From a virus: a DNA stretch of 43,849 bases. Under the pieces are notes generated by a model. The model worked only from the letters and a program-made list of their open reading frames with translations. It had not been told where the DNA came from and searched no databases. The translations under genes were made by a program, and so were the position numbers. Positions 14,611 through 23,734 of the stretch are shown one piece after another (within the stretch, counting starts at the first letter, position 1; each line of letters starts with the position of its first letter). The DNA lies in the IMG/VR virus record IMGVR_UViG_3300037193_001696, positions 1 through 43,849 of that record; one strand, given 5' to 3'.

Positions 14611-15204
14611 ATGGGGGGGATGAGCAACGGGCCGCTGTCGACCGGCAGCGCCCGACGCCGCAACGCGGCGCTGGCGCTGACCGAGCTGCCCGCCGAGGGT
14701 CGCACCGGCCCGACGCCGGACTGGCCGCTAGGCCCGGACCTGATGCTGTGGTCCATGCGGGAAGTCGCCCAGAGTCGGCTCGACCAGCTGGAGTTCGACC
14801 GCGACGAAGGCAAGGCGGTCGACGACGACAAGATCGACCGCGTGCGCGCGGAAGTCCTGCGGCTGGACACCATGCTGGCCCGCCAGGGCGAAGCCGAAGC
14901 CGAGCTGTGGGCCGCACTGTGGGCGACCCCGCAGGCCGTGCAGTGGGAGCGGCTGCGCTGGACCCGCACCGTGGCCACGTACGTGCGCTGGCAGGTCCGC
15001 GGCGAAGGGGGCGACCTCAAGGCCGCGCAGGAAGCGCGACACCTCAACGACAGGTTGGGCCTCAACCCCGTGGCCATGCAGCGCCTACGGTGGACCGTGG
15101 TCGCCGACGAGCTGGCCGAACGCAAGACCGCCAAGGCCAGCGCGGCCACAGCACGCAAGCGAGTCCGAGCGGTGAAAGCGGTGGACACCAGTGCGAGCAG
15201 CTGA
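14611..15204 (+). CDS. Terminase small subunit (putative)
   Basis: 197 aa from ATG 14611, with GGAGGG 5 nt upstream. The pattern PAEGRTGPTPDWPL, then ELWAALWATPQAVQWERLRW, ATYVRWQ and LGLNPVAMQRLRW matches the small terminase-like proteins of actinophages. The protein would recognise packaging DNA and recruit the large subunit. Position just after the candidate cos and two genes before the large subunit supports this. The basic tail (RKRVRAVKAV) could contact DNA. Confidence 0.75.
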   Translation: MGGMSNGPLSTGSARRRNAALALTELPAEGRTGPTPDWPLGPDLMLWSMREVAQSRLDQLEFDRDEGKAVDDDKIDRVRAEVLRLDTMLARQGEAEAELWAALWATPQAVQWERLRWTRTVATYVRWQVRGEGGDLKAAQEARHLNDRLGLNPVAMQRLRWTVVADELAERKTAKASAATARKRVRAVKAVDTSASS

Positions 15205-15628
15205 CGACGACGGACCGCTGTGCCACTTCGAGGTCGACGAACACGGCGAGATTCACCAGCGCGTCGACCCGGCGCTGAGCGCCGTGCTGCCGCTGCCGGA
15301 CGCGCACTACCTGGCGCTCGACTACGTGTCCGACGACGTGTGGTCCCTGGTTCTGGCCAAGTTGAGCGACAAGGGCGTACTGCAACTGCACGTCACAACC
15401 CCCGATGGGCCCAGCCGCGCCGAGCAGTTGTTCACTCGGCCGCGGCCCGAGTTCGTCGACGAGGTGTGGGCAACATGGTCCGGATGGTCCGATGAGGTCG
15501 ACCGATGGGCTGCGGCTGCAACGGAAGCGCCGCCGGTCGAATTCGACCAGGACACGCTGGACAAGATCCGCGAGGCCTACAGGCAGCGATGGCACGACCC
15601 GGGCATCTTCGGCCCTGGCGGCTTCTGA
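15191..15628 (+). CDS. Hypothetical protein between terminase subunits
   Basis: 145 aa from GTG 15191, overlapping the small terminase end by 14 bp. Acidic, with a beta-rich start (CHFEVDEHGEIHQRV) and Trp-rich centre (VWATWSGWSDEVDRWAA). No family recognised. Confidence 0.75.
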   Translation: MRAADDDGPLCHFEVDEHGEIHQRVDPALSAVLPLPDAHYLALDYVSDDVWSLVLAKLSDKGVLQLHVTTPDGPSRAEQLFTRPRPEFVDEVWATWSGWSDEVDRWAAAATEAPPVEFDQDTLDKIREAYRQRWHDPGIFGPGGF

Positions 15629-15698
15629 CCTGGCCTCATCCGAGGTCGAAAAAGTAGACGACCCATCGCGTTGACGCAGGCCACAGGGGGTGATCCCT

Positions 15699-17366
15699 GT
15701 GCCCTGGCGCGGTGCGCAAGAAACCGGCGAATTCCCGTCCCTCGGTTGGCTCATCGGCGAGTGGATCGAGGATCACTGCATCGTCCCGGACGGCGAAAAG
15801 CTAGGTGAGCCTTACCTGCTCACCGACGAGATGTGGGAACACCTGGTGTGGTCCTACAGGCTGCGCCCCGACGCACGGGACGGCGACGGTTCCGACGCGA
15901 TGGCCTACCGCGGGGACCAGCTGGTGCGCCCGCAGAAGTGGGGCAAGGACCCGCTGAACGCCGCGCGGTGCGCGGCGCACGCCCTGGGCCCCGTGCTGTT
16001 CGCGGGCTGGGACGCCAGGGGGGAACCTGTCGGCAAGCCGCACCCGTCCCCGTGGATCGCCATCGCGGCGTACAACGAGACCCAGACCAACAACACCTAC
16101 CGCCCGCTGATGACGATGCTCACCGGGCCGATGCTGGTGGGAACACCCGGTCTCGACGTCGGCCTGGAAGGCGTGAAGCTTCCGGGGGTCGGCTGGATCG
16201 ACCCTGTGACGTCGTCGGCCTTCGGCAAGCTCGGTGGCCGGTTCACGTACGTCTCGGTGACCGAGTCCGGCTTGCTGATCGGTGAGGGCAAGACCGGTGG
16301 CGTGACGTTCGGCCGTGTGCTGAAACGCAACGTCGGCGGTATGGGCGGCATGTGGTCGGAGATCACCAACCCGTGGGACCCGACCGAGAATTCGCTGGCC
16401 CAGCGGACCTACGAGGCGAAGGCCAAGGACGTCTACATCAACTACCGCCTGCCGCGCCAGCGAGTCGAGTTGGACGACGACGAAGGGCTGTTGCGGGAGA
16501 TCATCTACCTGTACGGCGACAGCATCCGGGAGAACGGCGGCTGGGCGTCGTCGCAGTACATCAAGGCCTGCGTGCAGGACAAGTCGATGGGCGAGGCCGA
16601 CGTCCGCAGGTTCTTCCTACAGGAGATCGTCAGCGGCACCCGCGACGTCGTCACCACCGAGGGTTGGGCCGCGCTGGCCCGCCCCAACGACGACCCACTG
16701 CGCCCTGGCGAAGCGATCGCCCTGGGTTTCGACGGCTCCCGCAGTTCCGACGCCACCGCGTTGGTTGCGTGCCGCATCCGGGACGCCAAGCTGTTCCGGC
16801 TGCGGACCTGGACCCCGGCCGACTACCAGGACCACCTGGTGCCACGGCCCGAGGTACACCGCGCGGTCGTCGACGCCTTCGAGGGCTTCGACGTCCACTA
16901 CCTGTTCGCCGATCCCTACAAGTGGTCCGAGTACCTGGACCTGTGGGCCGGGTTGTTCCCGGGCCGGATCGTCGAGTTCCCGACCAACGTCGAGACCCGG
17001 ATGGACCAAGCGGTCGTCCGGTTCCTGACCGCCTACGCCAACGGCGAAGTCCTGCACGACGGCGACCCCCTGGCCACCGAGCACGCCCTGAACGCCGTGC
17101 TGGTCAAGGGCAAGCGCAAGCCGGGCCGAGTCGACGACAACGGCATCCCCGAGCACTACATGGGCCTGGCGAAGAAGCGCACCGGTCTGCTGATCGACAA
17201 CTTCGTCGCGGCCATCCTCGCGCTGCACGCCCGCGGCCACGCCATCGAACACGGCGCCCTGGCCGACGACAGCTACCCGCCGGCGGCGGCACCGGCGGAC
17301 CAGGCCGACGTCGACGACCCGCTGGCGTTCTGGCGCCCGAACCGGCGCCTATCCGACCTGATCTGA
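15699..17366 (+). CDS. Terminase large subunit
   Basis: 555 aa from GTG 15699, chosen because AGGGGGTGAT precedes it at good spacing (GTG 15690 is too close). The N-terminal ATPase carries a Walker-A-like RPQKWGKDPL near residue 75, and the YNETQTNNTYRPLMTML segment is typical of actinophage TerL. The nuclease domain begins near residue 345 (LGFDGSRSSDAT, first metal-binding Asp), with a later acidic site at IDNFVAAIL (~500). The enzyme pumps DNA into the prohead and cuts it. It starts the head gene order. Confidence 0.93.
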   Translation: MPWRGAQETGEFPSLGWLIGEWIEDHCIVPDGEKLGEPYLLTDEMWEHLVWSYRLRPDARDGDGSDAMAYRGDQLVRPQKWGKDPLNAARCAAHALGPVLFAGWDARGEPVGKPHPSPWIAIAAYNETQTNNTYRPLMTMLTGPMLVGTPGLDVGLEGVKLPGVGWIDPVTSSAFGKLGGRFTYVSVTESGLLIGEGKTGGVTFGRVLKRNVGGMGGMWSEITNPWDPTENSLAQRTYEAKAKDVYINYRLPRQRVELDDDEGLLREIIYLYGDSIRENGGWASSQYIKACVQDKSMGEADVRRFFLQEIVSGTRDVVTTEGWAALARPNDDPLRPGEAIALGFDGSRSSDATALVACRIRDAKLFRLRTWTPADYQDHLVPRPEVHRAVVDAFEGFDVHYLFADPYKWSEYLDLWAGLFPGRIVEFPTNVETRMDQAVVRFLTAYANGEVLHDGDPLATEHALNAVLVKGKRKPGRVDDNGIPEHYMGLAKKRTGLLIDNFVAAILALHARGHAIEHGALADDSYPPAAAPADQADVDDPLAFWRPNRRLSDLI

Positions 17367-17379
17367 CCGGAGGATCACC

Positions 17380-17676
17380 GTGGCGAAGCTGCGCTTGACC
17401 ATCGACGTGCCGACGCCCGGCAGCACCACGGTGTCCAACTACCTGTGCCTGGCCGGTGTGGTCGGCCTGGCGGTGTCCGCCGGTGGCCTGGTCGGCAACT
17501 GGTGGGTGTCCGCGCTGGTCGGCTCCCTGGTGCTGATCGTGGTGGCCGCGGTGGCGAAGTACAACGCCCGCGGCGACGGCGACACCGGCGAACCCGGCCC
17601 GGCCGCGTCGCAGAACGTCGAGCGTCGTCGGCCGCCGTTCGGCGTGGTCGACGACGAGCTGCCTCGGGGTGCCTGA
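17380..17676 (+). CDS. Two-span membrane protein between terminase and portal
   Basis: 98 aa from GTG 17380, with GGAGG upstream. Two adjacent hydrophobic helices (NYLCLAGVVGLAVSAGGLVG, VSALVGSLVLIVVAAVA) are followed by a polar C-terminus. It overlaps the portal start (TGATG). A membrane protein here is uncommon; it may be holin-like or involved in superinfection exclusion. Function unknown. Confidence 0.75.
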   Translation: MAKLRLTIDVPTPGSTTVSNYLCLAGVVGLAVSAGGLVGNWWVSALVGSLVLIVVAAVAKYNARGDGDTGEPGPAASQNVERRRPPFGVVDDELPRGA

Positions 17677-19112
17677 TGGGCGGGTCCTGGTTCTTCCCGG
17701 ACCGCCGTGCGGTCGAGGCCAGCCCGTCCCAGATCGTTGCCACCGGCGCGGCCGGGTCGGGCTACGGCGTCGACCCGCTGGACGGCGACTACGGCTGGCA
17801 GGCCATCGGCAGCGGGGGCGGACCGCGCGAGATCCCCTGGCACACAAGGGAACGCGCCCGCACCTACTCGGTCGCGGCGTACCGGTACAACCCGATGGCC
17901 AAGGCCATCGTGGACACCTACATCAGCTTCTGCGTCGGCGACTCCGGGGTGCACCTGGAAGGCACCAACCCCGACGTGCTGCGCGTGGCGAGCGAGTTCT
18001 GGGACGACCCGGCGGTCGACCTGGGCGCCCGCCAGGAGCTGCTGCTGCGTGACGGGATGCTCTCCGGTGAGCAGCTGGTGGAGTTGATGACCGGCCAGCA
18101 CAGCCACGCCGTGCGGTTCGCGCCCGTCGAACCCGCCGGCATCGACGACATCACCCGCCACCTGGGCAACCCCTTGTGGCCCGACCAGGCAGTGTTCCGC
18201 CGCGCCGGTGACGAACTGCGCCTGGACATCGCCCGGGTCGACGATCGGACCGGCCTGCGCACCGGTGACGCCATCTGGTGGGCACCGTGGAAGACCACGG
18301 CCACCGACATGAGGTCCCAGCCGTTCCTGGCGACCGTGCTCGACTGGCTCGACAGCTACGACATGATCCTGTCGAACCTGATCGACCGGACCGCGCTGGC
18401 GCGCTACATCGTCTGGGACGTCACGGTCACCGGCGACCAGAAAGACGTCGACAGCTACGTCAAGGGCCGCGGCGGCAACCGCATCCCGCGCAGCGGCACC
18501 GTCGAGGTCCACAACGACCGCGTGAAGTGGGAACCCAAGGTCGCGCAGACCGGGGCCTACGAGGACAACGCGGCCAACCGCAGCGTGCTGACGATGGCTG
18601 CCGCCGGCTCGGGCCTGTCCCGCCACTGGCTGGCCGACCCGGAAGACGCCAACAGGGCCACGTCCCAGTCGATGGCCGAACCGGTGCGCCGCCGCGTGCA
18701 GTCGGTCCAGCGGATGTGGCTGGACCACCAGACCGAGCTGGCGCGCTACGCCGTCGACCACGCCGTGCGGCGCGGCCGGCTGCCGCAGCTGGTCGACGCC
18801 GTCGACCCGCGCACCAACGAGCGCTACCGCGTCCCCGCCGCCCAGACCATCACGGCCGTGGGCCCCGAGGTCGCGGCGGCCGACGCGCAGATCGCCGCGG
18901 CTGTGCTGCTGAACCTCAGCACCGGCCTGGAGAAGTTCGCCGAGATCGGCGCCCTGTCGCCCGAGGGCATCCAGCTGGCCGCGCGCCGCGCCTGGGAACA
19001 GTTCATGGGCGTGCCCTACGTGGCCGAGCTGGACAAGCCGGGCACGGACCGCGACAAGGTCGCGGACCACATCGACAGCAACACCAAGCCGCCGGCCGAA
19101 GCCGCGGCCTGA
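17676..19112 (+). CDS. Phage portal protein
   Basis: 478 aa from ATG 17676 (TGATG with the preceding stop). Portal-like features are RYNPMAKAIVDTYISFCVGD, the wing and stem region with a long helix (SYDMILSNLIDRTALARYIV), and a C-terminal segment with AAADAQIAAAVLLNLSTGL. The portal forms the dodecameric DNA gate at the capsid vertex and binds the large terminase. Gene order and length are normal for siphoviruses. Confidence 0.85.
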   Translation: MGGSWFFPDRRAVEASPSQIVATGAAGSGYGVDPLDGDYGWQAIGSGGGPREIPWHTRERARTYSVAAYRYNPMAKAIVDTYISFCVGDSGVHLEGTNPDVLRVASEFWDDPAVDLGARQELLLRDGMLSGEQLVELMTGQHSHAVRFAPVEPAGIDDITRHLGNPLWPDQAVFRRAGDELRLDIARVDDRTGLRTGDAIWWAPWKTTATDMRSQPFLATVLDWLDSYDMILSNLIDRTALARYIVWDVTVTGDQKDVDSYVKGRGGNRIPRSGTVEVHNDRVKWEPKVAQTGAYEDNAANRSVLTMAAAGSGLSRHWLADPEDANRATSQSMAEPVRRRVQSVQRMWLDHQTELARYAVDHAVRRGRLPQLVDAVDPRTNERYRVPAAQTITAVGPEVAAADAQIAAAVLLNLSTGLEKFAEIGALSPEGIQLAARRAWEQFMGVPYVAELDKPGTDRDKVADHIDSNTKPPAEAAA

Positions 19113-19155
19113 CCGCCAACCCCAATCACCTGACCCCGGGAAGGGGCTCTTTGCC

Positions 19156-19578
19156 ATGTCCGAAACCCGTCAGGAGTGGGCGGCGCACGCGCTCGGTATG
19201 CGGACCGACGAGGTCGTGAACGTGGTCAGCCGCGGTGACGTCCACCTGGCCACCCTGCACGACCGCACCCGCGCCGTGCTCACCGCGGACGGCCGCTACA
19301 CGTTCGACGTCGACGTCGTCGACGAGTTCGTCACCGCCACGACCGAGACCGAGCCCGTCGACGTGCAGCCCACCGGCGACCCGGGCCAGCAGCCCGCGGA
19401 CCCCGGCGTCGACGACGTCGTGCCGGACGGCCCCGTCGACGACGTCCTGGCCTGGGTCGGCAGCGACGTCGACCGCGCCCGCCGCGCCCTGGTGGCCGAG
19501 GGCGAGCGCCCCAAGCCGAGGTCCGGGCTGACCGCGACGCTGACCGGGCTGGTGGCGCCCGCCGGTGACGGCGCATGA
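19156..19578 (+). CDS. Hypothetical head-region protein
   Basis: 140 aa from ATG 19156. The N-terminal half looks folded (ARQ-poor, GRYTFDVDVVDEFVTATT), the middle is acidic and Pro-rich, and the end is basic. It overlaps the protease-capsid gene by 4 bp (ATGA). Position suggests a scaffold or head-assembly helper; not recognised. Confidence 0.7.
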   Translation: MSETRQEWAAHALGMRTDEVVNVVSRGDVHLATLHDRTRAVLTADGRYTFDVDVVDEFVTATTETEPVDVQPTGDPGQQPADPGVDDVVPDGPVDDVLAWVGSDVDRARRALVAEGERPKPRSGLTATLTGLVAPAGDGA

Positions 19579-21932
19579 CGACCACGGCCACCAGCGAAGC
19601 GCTGGTCAACGGCGCGCTGAGTTTTTCGGACCGGGGCGACCTGGTCCGCAAGGCGCTGCGCGCCCGGCTGCTGCACACCGGCGTCGACTACTGCTGGGTG
19701 TGGGTGGTCGACATGACCGCCACCGACGTGGTCTACGAGACCGAGGGCGACCAGCTCTGGCAGTGCGGCTACAGCATCGACGACGACGGCACGGTCGTGC
19801 TGGCCGACCCGGTCCAGGTGGCCCGCACGTACGTCGTGGTCGGCACCCCGGCCGAGGACACCAGCGTCGACCTGTCCGCCGCTGTGGAGAGCGCACAGCC
19901 GGGCGAACGCGACCACCTGGTCGGCCGGGTGCTGGAGTCCAAGGGCACCAGCAGCATCACCGGCGGCCGGGTCTACGCGGTGCGGATCATCAGCGTGGGC
20001 GACAGCCTCAACGGCAACCGCTACGGCGAGTCCGTGCTGGCCGCCGCCGCAGGCCTCTACGAGGGGGCCAAGGCCTACAACCGCCACCGGTCGACCGAAG
20101 AGATCAGTAGCGGAACGATCGAAGGCCTGGTCGGGCTGTACCGCAACGTCACCGCCAGCCGCGAAGGCCTCGACGCCGAGCTGCACCTGTTCCCCTCCGC
20201 GACCTCGACGGCCGAAGCGCTCGACGCCGCCCTGGCCGCCGAAGCCGAAGGCCTGCCGCCCACGGTCGGCATCAGCCACGACGTGCTCGGCTCGTTCAGC
20301 TCGACCACCGAGTCGGGCCGCCAGATCCGCGTGGCGCAGTCCATCACCCACGTGTTCAGCGCCGACGTCGTCAGCGAACCCGCCGCCGGCGGCAAGGCCA
20401 CGCGCGTGGTCGCCGGCGGCATCCACCTCGACCTGACCGCCACCCGCGCGGCCGAGAACCAGCAGGAGACCCCCATGTCCGTGTCCACCGAGGCCGTGCT
20501 GGCCGCGCTCAAGGACGCCAAGCCCGACCAGCTCGCCTCGGTGGGCTTGCAGCGCGCCGGCGAGACCACGGCCAAGCCCGAGGCCGAGCCGGCCCGCGCG
20601 CCCGAGGCCACCACCCCGGCCGAGCCGCTGCACTCCAAGAACGGCTGGGCCGTGCGCGGCATGGTGCAGCACTACGTCACCCAGGCGTCGCTGCCCGCGC
20701 AGGTCGTCGAGTCGGTGCTGGACGCCCTGCCGGAGCAGGTCACCGAGTCGCAGGTGAACGCCCAGCTGCGCGTCGTCCAGGACGGCCTGGCGGTCGTCGA
20801 GCGGGCGGGCCTGGCGCCGCGCACCGCCGAGACCCAGGTGACGAAGGACGAGCGCGACCGCAAGCGCGAGGCCATCGGCCAGATGCTGGTCAACAACGGC
20901 CAGGGTTACGGCTCGCTGCGCGAAGCGTTCATCGACTGGTCCGGCGAGCGTCCGCGCGCCTTCGACGAGGACTTCAACCGGCGCGTGCTGGCCGAGTGCT
21001 TCCTGATCAGGGACCCGCGTGCCCGTGAGTCGCTGGACTCGGGCAGCTGGGCGCAGGTCTTCTCCGACGAGCTGGGCAAGCGCCTGGTCGCCGAGTACGA
21101 CACCCCGGAGTTGCAGTCCTGGCGGCAGGTCGTCAGCTCGACGCCGCGGATCAACGACTTCCGCGAGCAGAAGATCAGCCGGGTGGGCGGCTACGGGCAG
21201 CTGCCCGAGGTCGCCGAGGGCGCCCCGTACCAGCCGCTCACCTCGCCCGGCGACGAGGACGCCCGCTACTCGATCACCAAGCGCGGCGGCACCGAGGACC
21301 TGACCCTGGAGATGATCGCCAACGACGACCTGCGGGCCGTGGCGAACATCCCGAAGATGTTGGGTCGGGCGGCGGCGATCACCCTCTACAGGTTCGTCTG
21401 GGACATCTTCCCGACCAACGGCACGGTCACCTACGACTCGAAGGCGCTGTTCCACGCCGACCACAGCAACACCACGGCGTCCGCGCTGTCGTACAGCTCG
21501 CTCACCACGCTGCGCGGCAAGATGCGCAAGCAGGCCCGCTTCGGCAGCTCGATCGACGTGCTGTCGCTGGTGCCCAAGTTCCTCATCGTCCCCACCGACC
21601 TCGAGGACATGGCCAACCGGCTGTGCACCAGCGAGAAGGCGCAGCCCGCGGCCAGCGACGCCTCGGACATGCCGAACCTGCACCGCGGGTTGACCCCGAT
21701 CGTGATCGACTACTGGTCGGACGCGAACGACTGGTTCCTGCTGGCCAACCCGATGCTGTGCCCCACCATCGAGGTCGGCTTCTACCAGGGCAAGGAGCAG
21801 CCCGAGCTGTTCTCCCAGATCGACAACAACGTCGGCAGCGTGTTCGACGCCGACAAGATCACGTGGAAGATCCGGCACATCTACGGGTCCGTGGTGGTCG
21901 ACCACCGCGGCATGCAGCGCGGCACCGCCTGA
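19575..21932 (+). CDS. Prohead protease-major capsid protein fusion
   Basis: 785 aa from ATG 19575. Residues ~110-300 look like a prohead serine protease (VYAVRIISVGDSLNGNRYGE, YNRHRSTEEI, GISHDVLGSFSS). Residues ~300-450 form a charged scaffold-like linker. Residues ~450-785 are a major capsid protein of the Mu gpT-like type (SSTPRINDFREQKISRVGGY, FHADHSNTTASAL, WKIRHIYGSVVVDHRGMQRG). Such fusions are known in actinophages. The protease would cut itself and the scaffold away during maturation. An internal start at 20475 may make extra capsid chain. Confidence 0.85.
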   Translation: MTTTATSEALVNGALSFSDRGDLVRKALRARLLHTGVDYCWVWVVDMTATDVVYETEGDQLWQCGYSIDDDGTVVLADPVQVARTYVVVGTPAEDTSVDLSAAVESAQPGERDHLVGRVLESKGTSSITGGRVYAVRIISVGDSLNGNRYGESVLAAAAGLYEGAKAYNRHRSTEEISSGTIEGLVGLYRNVTASREGLDAELHLFPSATSTAEALDAALAAEAEGLPPTVGISHDVLGSFSSTTESGRQIRVAQSITHVFSADVVSEPAAGGKATRVVAGGIHLDLTATRAAENQQETPMSVSTEAVLAALKDAKPDQLASVGLQRAGETTAKPEAEPARAPEATTPAEPLHSKNGWAVRGMVQHYVTQASLPAQVVESVLDALPEQVTESQVNAQLRVVQDGLAVVERAGLAPRTAETQVTKDERDRKREAIGQMLVNNGQGYGSLREAFIDWSGERPRAFDEDFNRRVLAECFLIRDPRARESLDSGSWAQVFSDELGKRLVAEYDTPELQSWRQVVSSTPRINDFREQKISRVGGYGQLPEVAEGAPYQPLTSPGDEDARYSITKRGGTEDLTLEMIANDDLRAVANIPKMLGRAAAITLYRFVWDIFPTNGTVTYDSKALFHADHSNTTASALSYSSLTTLRGKMRKQARFGSSIDVLSLVPKFLIVPTDLEDMANRLCTSEKAQPAASDASDMPNLHRGLTPIVIDYWSDANDWFLLANPMLCPTIEVGFYQGKEQPELFSQIDNNVGSVFDADKITWKIRHIYGSVVVDHRGMQRGTA
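20475..21932 (+). CDS. Possible capsid protein from internal start
   Basis: In frame within the fusion gene, ATG 20475 is preceded by CAGGAGAC at 6-7 nt. It would yield about 485 aa (MSVSTEAVLAALKDAKPDQL...), exactly the scaffold-plus-capsid part. Nested starts in protease/scaffold genes occur in lambda-like phages (established). Use here is inference. Confidence 0.45.
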   Translation: MSVSTEAVLAALKDAKPDQLASVGLQRAGETTAKPEAEPARAPEATTPAEPLHSKNGWAVRGMVQHYVTQASLPAQVVESVLDALPEQVTESQVNAQLRVVQDGLAVVERAGLAPRTAETQVTKDERDRKREAIGQMLVNNGQGYGSLREAFIDWSGERPRAFDEDFNRRVLAECFLIRDPRARESLDSGSWAQVFSDELGKRLVAEYDTPELQSWRQVVSSTPRINDFREQKISRVGGYGQLPEVAEGAPYQPLTSPGDEDARYSITKRGGTEDLTLEMIANDDLRAVANIPKMLGRAAAITLYRFVWDIFPTNGTVTYDSKALFHADHSNTTASALSYSSLTTLRGKMRKQARFGSSIDVLSLVPKFLIVPTDLEDMANRLCTSEKAQPAASDASDMPNLHRGLTPIVIDYWSDANDWFLLANPMLCPTIEVGFYQGKEQPELFSQIDNNVGSVFDADKITWKIRHIYGSVVVDHRGMQRGTA

Positions 21933-21953
21933 TCCCCAACCCCTGACGCGCCA

Positions 21954-21985
21954 CCGGCCCGCGCCCCCGAAACGGCGCGGGCCGG
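21954..21985 (+). terminator. Hairpin after the capsid gene
   Basis: 12-bp perfect stem CCGGCCCGCGCC/GGCGCGGGCCGG with an 8-nt loop, 21 bp after the capsid stop. It may protect the 3' end or attenuate readthrough into downstream genes. Confidence 0.65.
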
Positions 21986-22017
21986 CGTGCGTTCCTACCA
22001 GCCTGAGGAGAAGGCAC

Positions 22018-22419
22018 GTGACCACCATCAACCAGTTGCAGGGCGACCACGTCTTCGAGATCGCCGTACTGGGCCAGGCCACCGCCGGCACCGCCGACGA
22101 GTGGTCCGGCGTGAAGATCCCCTACGACGCCACGGTCGTGGCCGCCAAGTGGATCCCGGCCGCCGCCGTCACCGCGGACCCCACCAACTACTGCAACGTC
22201 AACCTGCGCAACCGCGGCGCGGCCGGGGCCGGCACGACCCTGCCCGCCACCAAGTCCTACGCCACCGGCAGCTCGACCGCGTTCGCGGCCGACGACATGA
22301 CGCTGTCGACCGACGTCGACCTCACCGCCGGCGACGTGCTCACCGTGTCCAAGACCAACACCGGCACCGGCCTGGCCCTGCCGGACGGCGTGGTCCAGGT
22401 CCACGTCCGGTGGCGCTGA
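22018..22419 (+). CDS. Putative capsid decoration protein
   Basis: 133 aa from GTG 22018, with GAGGAGAAGG upstream. It is Thr/Ala/Gly-rich and probably all beta (YCNVNLRNRGAAGAGTTLPA, TDVDLTAGDVLTVSK). Position directly after the capsid gene is where decoration or head-fibre proteins lie. Overlaps the next start (TGATG). Confidence 0.55.
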   Translation: MTTINQLQGDHVFEIAVLGQATAGTADEWSGVKIPYDATVVAAKWIPAAAVTADPTNYCNVNLRNRGAAGAGTTLPATKSYATGSSTAFAADDMTLSTDVDLTAGDVLTVSKTNTGTGLALPDGVVQVHVRWR

Positions 22420-22703
22420 TGAGCGCCCCGGCCGTGTCCGTCCCGCTGACCGGGACCGACCAGGTCGTGCGTGACGTGCCCGCCTACTACGTCGGGTTCA
22501 CGATCCGCGAGACCGCCGGCGCGACCGCCGTGGTCCGCATCTTCGACCACGCGTCGGCCGCCACCGGCACGGTGCTGGAAGAGATCAGCCTGACCGCCAA
22601 CCAGTCGGCCCGCGAGTACTACCCGAGCGGGCTGCGCGCGGCACTCGGCGTGTACGTCGACGTGGTGTCCGGCTCGGTCGCCGGCTCGGTCCGGATCGCC
22701 TGA
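22419..22703 (+). CDS. Small beta-rich head-region protein
   Basis: 94 aa from ATG 22419. It reads as a small beta sandwich (YYVGFTIRETAGATAVVRIF, ALGVYVDVVSGSVAGSVRIA). Coupled to the preceding gene, so the two may form a head decoration pair. No family recognised. Confidence 0.6.
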   Translation: MSAPAVSVPLTGTDQVVRDVPAYYVGFTIRETAGATAVVRIFDHASAATGTVLEEISLTANQSAREYYPSGLRAALGVYVDVVSGSVAGSVRIA

Positions 22704-22705
22704 CC

Positions 22706-22749
22706 ACCAGGGGCGCGCGACCCCGTGCCCCCGGCCGCGCGCCCCTGGT
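22706..22749 (+). terminator. 14-bp hairpin terminator in head genes
   Basis: ACCAGGGGCGCGCG pairs perfectly with CGCGCGCCCCTGGT over a 16-nt loop, starting 2 bp after the stop. Together with the hairpin at 21954 it brackets the decoration genes as a separable transcript. Confidence 0.75.
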
Positions 22750-22780
22750 CCCCTGCTCGACCCTTCGTAGGAGGTCCACA

Positions 22781-23734
22781 GTGGCACTGACTCGCGTGCT
22801 CCGCACGGCGAAAGGCGCCCTGGAACACGTCTTCTACGACCTCGACGGCGAAACCCCGCTGAGCGCGACCGGTGACGTGTCCGTCTCGGTCGTCGACGCC
22901 AACGGCGACAGCGTGGCCAGCGGCACGGCCGGCACCGGCGGCACCGGCGCGTACACCTGGACGCTGCCCGCCCAGGCCCAGCTGGCCGCGCTGACCGTGT
23001 CCTGGACCGCCGTGCTGGACGGCACCACGGTCACCGAGACCGACCAGGTCGAGATCGTCGGCGGGTACTTCTTCCCGCTGGCGGCGGGCCGGGCGCAGGA
23101 CTCGTCGCTGGCCAACGCCAACCGGTACACCACCGCCAAGCTGGCCGTCACGCGCACGGAAACCGAGCAGGAGTGCGAAGAGATCTGCGCGCAGGCCTTC
23201 GTCCCCCGCTACCGGCGGGTGGTGCTCGACGGCACCGGCGGCACGGAAATCCTGCTGCCGGACCCCAACATCCGCCGCATCCGCGCGGTGCACATGGCCC
23301 CCCGCGTCGACGGCACGTTCACCGCGTTCACCACGGCGCAGCTGGCGGCGCTGGTCGAGCGCGGGGACCGGGTGCTGCGCCGCACGGACGGCAACACCTG
23401 GACCGAGGGCTACGGCAACGTGATCGTCGAGTACGAGCACGGCCTGGACGCCCCGCCCACCGACCTGGTCCGGGTGGCCAAGCTGCGGATGCGCAGCCGC
23501 CTGAACATGGAGACCACCGGCATCCCGGACCGCGCCCTGTCCTACCAGGCAGCATCCGGCGGGACGTTCCGCCTGTCCACGCCGGGCAAGTACCGCACCG
23601 GCATCCCCGAGGTCGACGCGGTGTACCAGCGCTACTCGCTGCGCGCCGACGACGAGGACCAGGGCGGCGCCGCTTCCCGGCAGCTGAACTTCGACCCACA
23701 GCGCTACTCGCTGTTCCACGGGGGTGAACGCTGA
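22781..23734 (+). CDS. Head-tail connector with N-terminal Ig-like extension
   Basis: 317 aa from GTG 22781, with AGGAGG upstream. Residues ~1-90 are a beta-rich domain (GDVSVSVVDANGDSVASGTA, YTWTLPAQAQLAALTVSW). Residues ~105-317 resemble head-tail connector proteins (TETEQECEEICAQAFVPRYR, then VVLDGTGGTEILLPDPNIRR, and VRVAKLRMRSRLNMETTGIP). It would sit beneath the portal. Overlaps the next gene by 1 bp. Confidence 0.7.
   Translation: MALTRVLRTAKGALEHVFYDLDGETPLSATGDVSVSVVDANGDSVASGTAGTGGTGAYTWTLPAQAQLAALTVSWTAVLDGTTVTETDQVEIVGGYFFPLAAGRAQDSSLANANRYTTAKLAVTRTETEQECEEICAQAFVPRYRRVVLDGTGGTEILLPDPNIRRIRAVHMAPRVDGTFTAFTTAQLAALVERGDRVLRRTDGNTWTEGYGNVIVEYEHGLDAPPTDLVRVAKLRMRSRLNMETTGIPDRALSYQAASGGTFRLSTPGKYRTGIPEVDAVYQRYSLRADDEDQGGAASRQLNFDPQRYSLFHGGER

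Noticed and set aside
19296-22091. 931-aa minus-strand frame opposite the capsid gene
   Set aside because: Gly/Val/Arg-rich shadow covering several clear plus-strand genes.
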